Source of the DNA: Pseudomonadota bacterium | GTDB lineage: Bacteria > Pseudomonadota > Alphaproteobacteria > Acetobacterales > Acetobacteraceae | Length of the DNA stretch: 8,699 bases | Assembly (NCBI GenBank): GCA_021808205.1 | Contig: JAKBCD010000037.1 | Span: 1-8,699, forward strand | Direction: 5' to 3' | Shown: positions 6,182-8,699 of the stretch, one piece after another | Layout of the letters: every line of letters starts with the position of its first letter | Position numbering within the stretch: the first letter of the stretch is position 1 | Made by a program: the position numbers and the translations under genes | Notes under the pieces: generated by a model | What the model was told of the DNA's origin: nothing | What the model saw: the letters and a program-made list of their open reading frames with translations, nothing else | Databases searched by the model: none

Positions 6182-7921
6182 TCAGGCAGCTAGCGCTTGT
6201 GCTCTTACCAGCCGGGCAAAGGCGCCGTCCCGCGCGAGTAGAACTTCATGAGTTCCAGTTTCAACGGCCTGACCATCTGACATGACAACGATCTGGTCGG
6301 CATCGCGGACAGTCGAAAGCCGGTGAGCGACGATAATGGTCGTGCGGCCTTGGCGTAAGCGGGTAAGAGCTGCCTGCACCAGGGCTTCACTTTCGGCGTC
6401 TAGCGCGCTGGTGGCTTCGTCCAGCAGCAAAATGCGCGGGTTGCGCAAAATTGCCCGTGCAATGGCCACGCGCTGGCGCTGCCCGCCGGAGAGACGCTGG
6501 CCGTTGACGCCAACCCGGGTGTTAAAGCCCTCGGGCATATCCTGGATGAAGCCGCAGGCAGCGGCATCGGCGGCAGCGGCGATGTCTTCCTGTGTGGCGT
6601 TGGGGCGCCCGAGGCGAATATTGGCGCTGATCGTATCGTCAAACAGCAATGCCTCTTGCCCCACATACGCGATGGTACCGCGCAAGCTTGCCAGCGTGAC
6701 ATGTGAAATATTCGTGCCATCAACGAAAACACCCCCGCCGGTTGGGGTATAAAGTCGTGGGATCAACGCCAAAGCGGTGGATTTTCCGGCCCCGGAGGCA
6801 CCGACCAGGGCCAGCATTTTGCCAGGGGCTGCGGTGAAATCCAGCCCTTTCAGCCCCATCCGCCCATCCGGGTAGGCAAAGCTCACACGGCGGAAGCAAA
6901 CCTCACCCGGCCCGGCGGGCAGCGGGGCAGCCCCCGGTGCATCCGCGATAGCGGCGGGCTCGTCGATCACATCAAACACCCGCACCATACCGGCCAATCC
7001 TTCCTGGATGGCGGCATTCATTGTGCCCAAGGCCCGCAACGGGCGGGACATGATCAGGAGTGCGGACATGAATCCCATGAAGCTGCCAATACCCGCCCCG
7101 CCTGTGGCATTGCGCCACCCCTCACAACCGATGAACAGCGCCACGGCAACGCCGGCCAGCACTTCCAGAATCGGGTCCAGCCGGGCGCGCACCCGGGCCA
7201 TGCGGATCAAGGCACGGTAAAGACCGGTAAAATTCGCCTCGGCGCGGGATTGCTCCTGCACCTCCAGCCCATAAGCGCGCACGGTGCGGGCCTGGGCAAA
7301 GCTTTCATTCAGCATCGCCGCGGTTTCACCCATTTGTTCCTGCATACCGCCGGAGGCGCGGCGCATGCGTCGGCCGATCCGGTCGATCGGCACGGCCGCC
7401 AGCGGGTAGATGACGGCGGAGATTAAGCTCAACTGCCAATCGATCACGAACATCGAGACCACCAGTCCGGCAACTGTTGTGACATCGGCCACCGCATTCA
7501 CGGCACGTGTCATCGCATCGCGGATTACCGTGGCATCGGTGGTAAATCGCGTGGCAAGCTGGGCCGGAGCTTCACGCTCCACCCGCGCCAGGGCGGCGTT
7601 TGTGAGGTGCCTGAACATTCCAACCTGTAGTCGGCGGATCACCAGCAGCACCAGGTCCTGTGTCATCACCGCCTGCAGATACATCGAGCCGCCCTTTACC
7701 GCCGTAACGGCCAGCACCAGCAGTGGCACCTGGTAGAGGATGCGTTTGTCCTTATCTGCAAACAGGTCGAACGCCCATTTGATGATGATGGGATATAGAG
7801 CCGTGGTGGCGGACAGCACGAGCGTGGCGGCGATGACAAATGCGATGCGCCCTTTGAAAAAACGCACATGCTCGCGCCAGAGCCGGCGGATCAGCGCAGA
7901 CGTTGAAGCGGTGTTGGTCAT
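6182..7921 (-). CDS. MsbA-like ABC exporter half-transporter (permease fused to ATPase)
   Basis: 579 residues from the ATG at 7921. An N-terminal six-helix exporter domain (about 1-315) is followed by an ABC ATPase with every key element: Walker A GASGAGKST (374-382), Q-loop Gln422, signature LSGGQRQR (477-484), Walker B ILLLDE (497-502) and the switch His533 in VAHRLSTV. It should work as a homodimer in the inner membrane. Length, layout and the ETAAMLNESFAQARTVRAYG coupling-helix region fit the MsbA/lipid-A flippase and multidrug exporter group; lipid export is likely but not proven, so no symbol is given. A GTG in frame at 7937-7939 would add six residues. I prefer the ATG, although neither start has a good ribosome binding site. 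The gene is first in a pair with the MFS permease and is divergent from the phosphatase gene. Confidence 0.92.
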   Translation of the reverse strand: MTNTASTSALIRRLWREHVRFFKGRIAFVIAATLVLSATTALYPIIIKWAFDLFADKDKRILYQVPLLVLAVTAVKGGSMYLQAVMTQDLVLLVIRRLQVGMFRHLTNAALARVEREAPAQLATRFTTDATVIRDAMTRAVNAVADVTTVAGLVVSMFVIDWQLSLISAVIYPLAAVPIDRIGRRMRRASGGMQEQMGETAAMLNESFAQARTVRAYGLEVQEQSRAEANFTGLYRALIRMARVRARLDPILEVLAGVAVALFIGCEGWRNATGGAGIGSFMGFMSALLIMSRPLRALGTMNAAIQEGLAGMVRVFDVIDEPAAIADAPGAAPLPAGPGEVCFRRVSFAYPDGRMGLKGLDFTAAPGKMLALVGASGAGKSTALALIPRLYTPTGGGVFVDGTNISHVTLASLRGTIAYVGQEALLFDDTISANIRLGRPNATQEDIAAAADAAACGFIQDMPEGFNTRVGVNGQRLSGGQRQRVAIARAILRNPRILLLDEATSALDAESEALVQAALTRLRQGRTTIIVAHRLSTVRDADQIVVMSDGQAVETGTHEVLLARDGAFARLVRAQALAA

Positions 7922-7977
7922 GGCAGCGTGGTTAAGCACAGTTTCGAGTAGAGCAGAAATGCGCTACAGCGCGGGGT
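7922..7977. promoter_or_regulatory. Divergent exporter/phosphatase intergenic region with a small dyad
   Basis: 56 bases between the two ATG starts, so both promoters probably lie here or overlap coding sequence. No -35/-10 pair is convincing on either strand. A 12-base dyad, GCGCT-AC-AGCGC at 7961-7972, lies immediately before the phosphatase start and could be a half-site operator or could be chance. Confidence 0.3.
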
Positions 7978-8649
7978 ATGGATACAATTTACAAGGGCGA
8001 CTTATCTACGCCGCGCGGACGACGAAATGCGTGGGTGGATGCCTTGTTTGTGGATCATGCCGTGTTGCGGCTGTTCTGGACCAACTTTGCCCCCGTGACG
8101 CCGGGAAAGCTTTACCGCTCGAATCATCCCACGCCTGGGAATTTACGCAATTTCACACGCAAACTCGGGTTAAAAAGCCTTATAAATCTTAGAGGGCATG
8201 CGAAGAATGGTTCCGATGCGCTCTCCCGCGATGAGGCGCACCGGCTGGGCCTGGATTTTTACGACATGGCCTTTGAATCCCGTGGCGCCCCGCATAAGGA
8301 CCGAATTTTACAGTTGGCCGGGATCATCAAGACGATGCGGGGGCCAGCCCTGATTCACTGCAAATCGGGCGCTGACAGAGCTGGGCTTGTGGCAGGGCTT
8401 TATGTGCTGATCTCTGGCGGCAGTGCGGCTGAGGCAATGAAGCAGTTATCACTTAGGTTTGGCCACATAAAACATTCAAAAACAGGCATCTTGGATGCGT
8501 TCTTTGAGTTGTATCAGCGGACAGCGGAAGGCAGGAAACCGTTTCTGGACTGGGTTAAGGAAGACTACAACGAGACTGAGCTGCGGGCGGCTTTCAAAGC
8601 CGGGCGCTTGGCGGAATTCATCAACGCCAAGATGCTGCGGCGCGAATAG
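7978..8649 (+). CDS. Dual-specificity / tyrosine phosphatase family protein
   Basis: 223 residues with the cysteine phosphatase signature HCKSGADRAG (127-136): Cys128 is the nucleophile and Arg134 the phosphate-binding residue. Asp96 in FYDMAFES, 32 residues before the cysteine, is a plausible general acid. The N-terminal part, with LYRSNHPTPGNLRNF (45-59) and LINLRGH (68-74), matches the bacterial DSP-like phosphatases related to the fused DSP-PTPase/NAD-kinase-like family. No signal peptide or clear membrane segment is seen, so it is probably cytoplasmic. The substrate is unknown: phosphotyrosine protein, phosphoinositide-like or lipid phosphate substrates are all known among relatives. A charged tail of about 40 residues follows the domain. 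The ATG is the first possible ATG after an in-frame TAA at 7933; there is no clear ribosome binding site. It is divergent from the MsbA-like exporter, which could hint at an envelope role, but this is inference. Confidence 0.85.
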   Translation: MDTIYKGDLSTPRGRRNAWVDALFVDHAVLRLFWTNFAPVTPGKLYRSNHPTPGNLRNFTRKLGLKSLINLRGHAKNGSDALSRDEAHRLGLDFYDMAFESRGAPHKDRILQLAGIIKTMRGPALIHCKSGADRAGLVAGLYVLISGGSAAEAMKQLSLRFGHIKHSKTGILDAFFELYQRTAEGRKPFLDWVKEDYNETELRAAFKAGRLAEFINAKMLRRE

Positions 8650-8653
8650 CTCG

Positions 8654-8694
8654 GGCGCTATTTAGGCGCCTTTCCGGTCTTGCTTGCTTTTTTT
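8654..8694 (+). terminator. Probable terminator of the phosphatase gene
   Basis: Just after the stop codon, GGCGC (8654-8658) pairs with GCGCC (8666-8670) around a seven-base loop; one more G-T pair is possible outside. TTT follows directly, and a run of seven T lies further on at 8688-8694. The stem is short, so this is a moderate call. Confidence 0.5.
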
Positions 8695-8699
8695 AAAAT

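Noticed and set aside
7922..7939. GTG start at 7939 for the ABC exporter, adding six residues
   Set aside because: It has no ribosome binding site and adds no conserved sequence. The ATG at 7921 leaves a normal N-terminus, though the GTG cannot be excluded.
7740..8192. Open frame of 150 codons crossing the exporter/phosphatase gap
   Set aside because: It overlaps the 5' ends of two well-supported genes in other frames and shows no recognisable domain.

Overview
The window looks like ordinary chromosome of an alphaproteobacterium, possibly of the Acetobacteraceae/Rhodospirillales. This rests on G+C-rich genes, the close divergent pairing of xseA and purD, and an MsbA-type exporter. Genus cannot be told from the sequence alone. 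All seven genes have recognisable families, packing is dense, and I see no transposase, integrase, CRISPR array, tRNA, rRNA or phage gene.

Left block (1-3608, minus strand): xseA (large subunit of exonuclease VII) is followed 75 bases later by pqiA and then pqiB, which overlaps pqiA by four bases and runs off the left edge. PqiA and PqiB belong to an envelope-spanning lipid transport system of the MCE class: PqiA is the inner-membrane protein with two zinc ribbons, and PqiB is the anchored MCE protein that bridges the periplasm. The pqi genes are visibly poorer in G+C than everything to their right. pqiA has an odd leader with a two-codon reading frame over its start. A perfect 13-bp hairpin lies inside xseA.

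Centre (3609-5037): purD (GAR synthetase, purine synthesis) is divergent from xseA across only 48 bases. It converges on the next block across 64 bases without a clear terminator.

Right block (5038-8699): on the minus strand, an MsbA-like ABC exporter half-transporter is followed 4 bases later by a YcaD-like MFS permease, so the two are probably co-translated. Divergent from the exporter is a cysteine-based dual-specificity-type phosphatase with the HCx5R signature, ending in a probable hairpin terminator at the right edge.

Two parts concern the cell envelope (PqiAB and the MsbA-like exporter), and the phosphatase might too. The remaining genes are housekeeping. I do not see a convincing new system; the most notable items are the xseA hairpin, the pqiA mini reading frame, the composition change at pqi, and the exporter/permease/phosphatase cluster.
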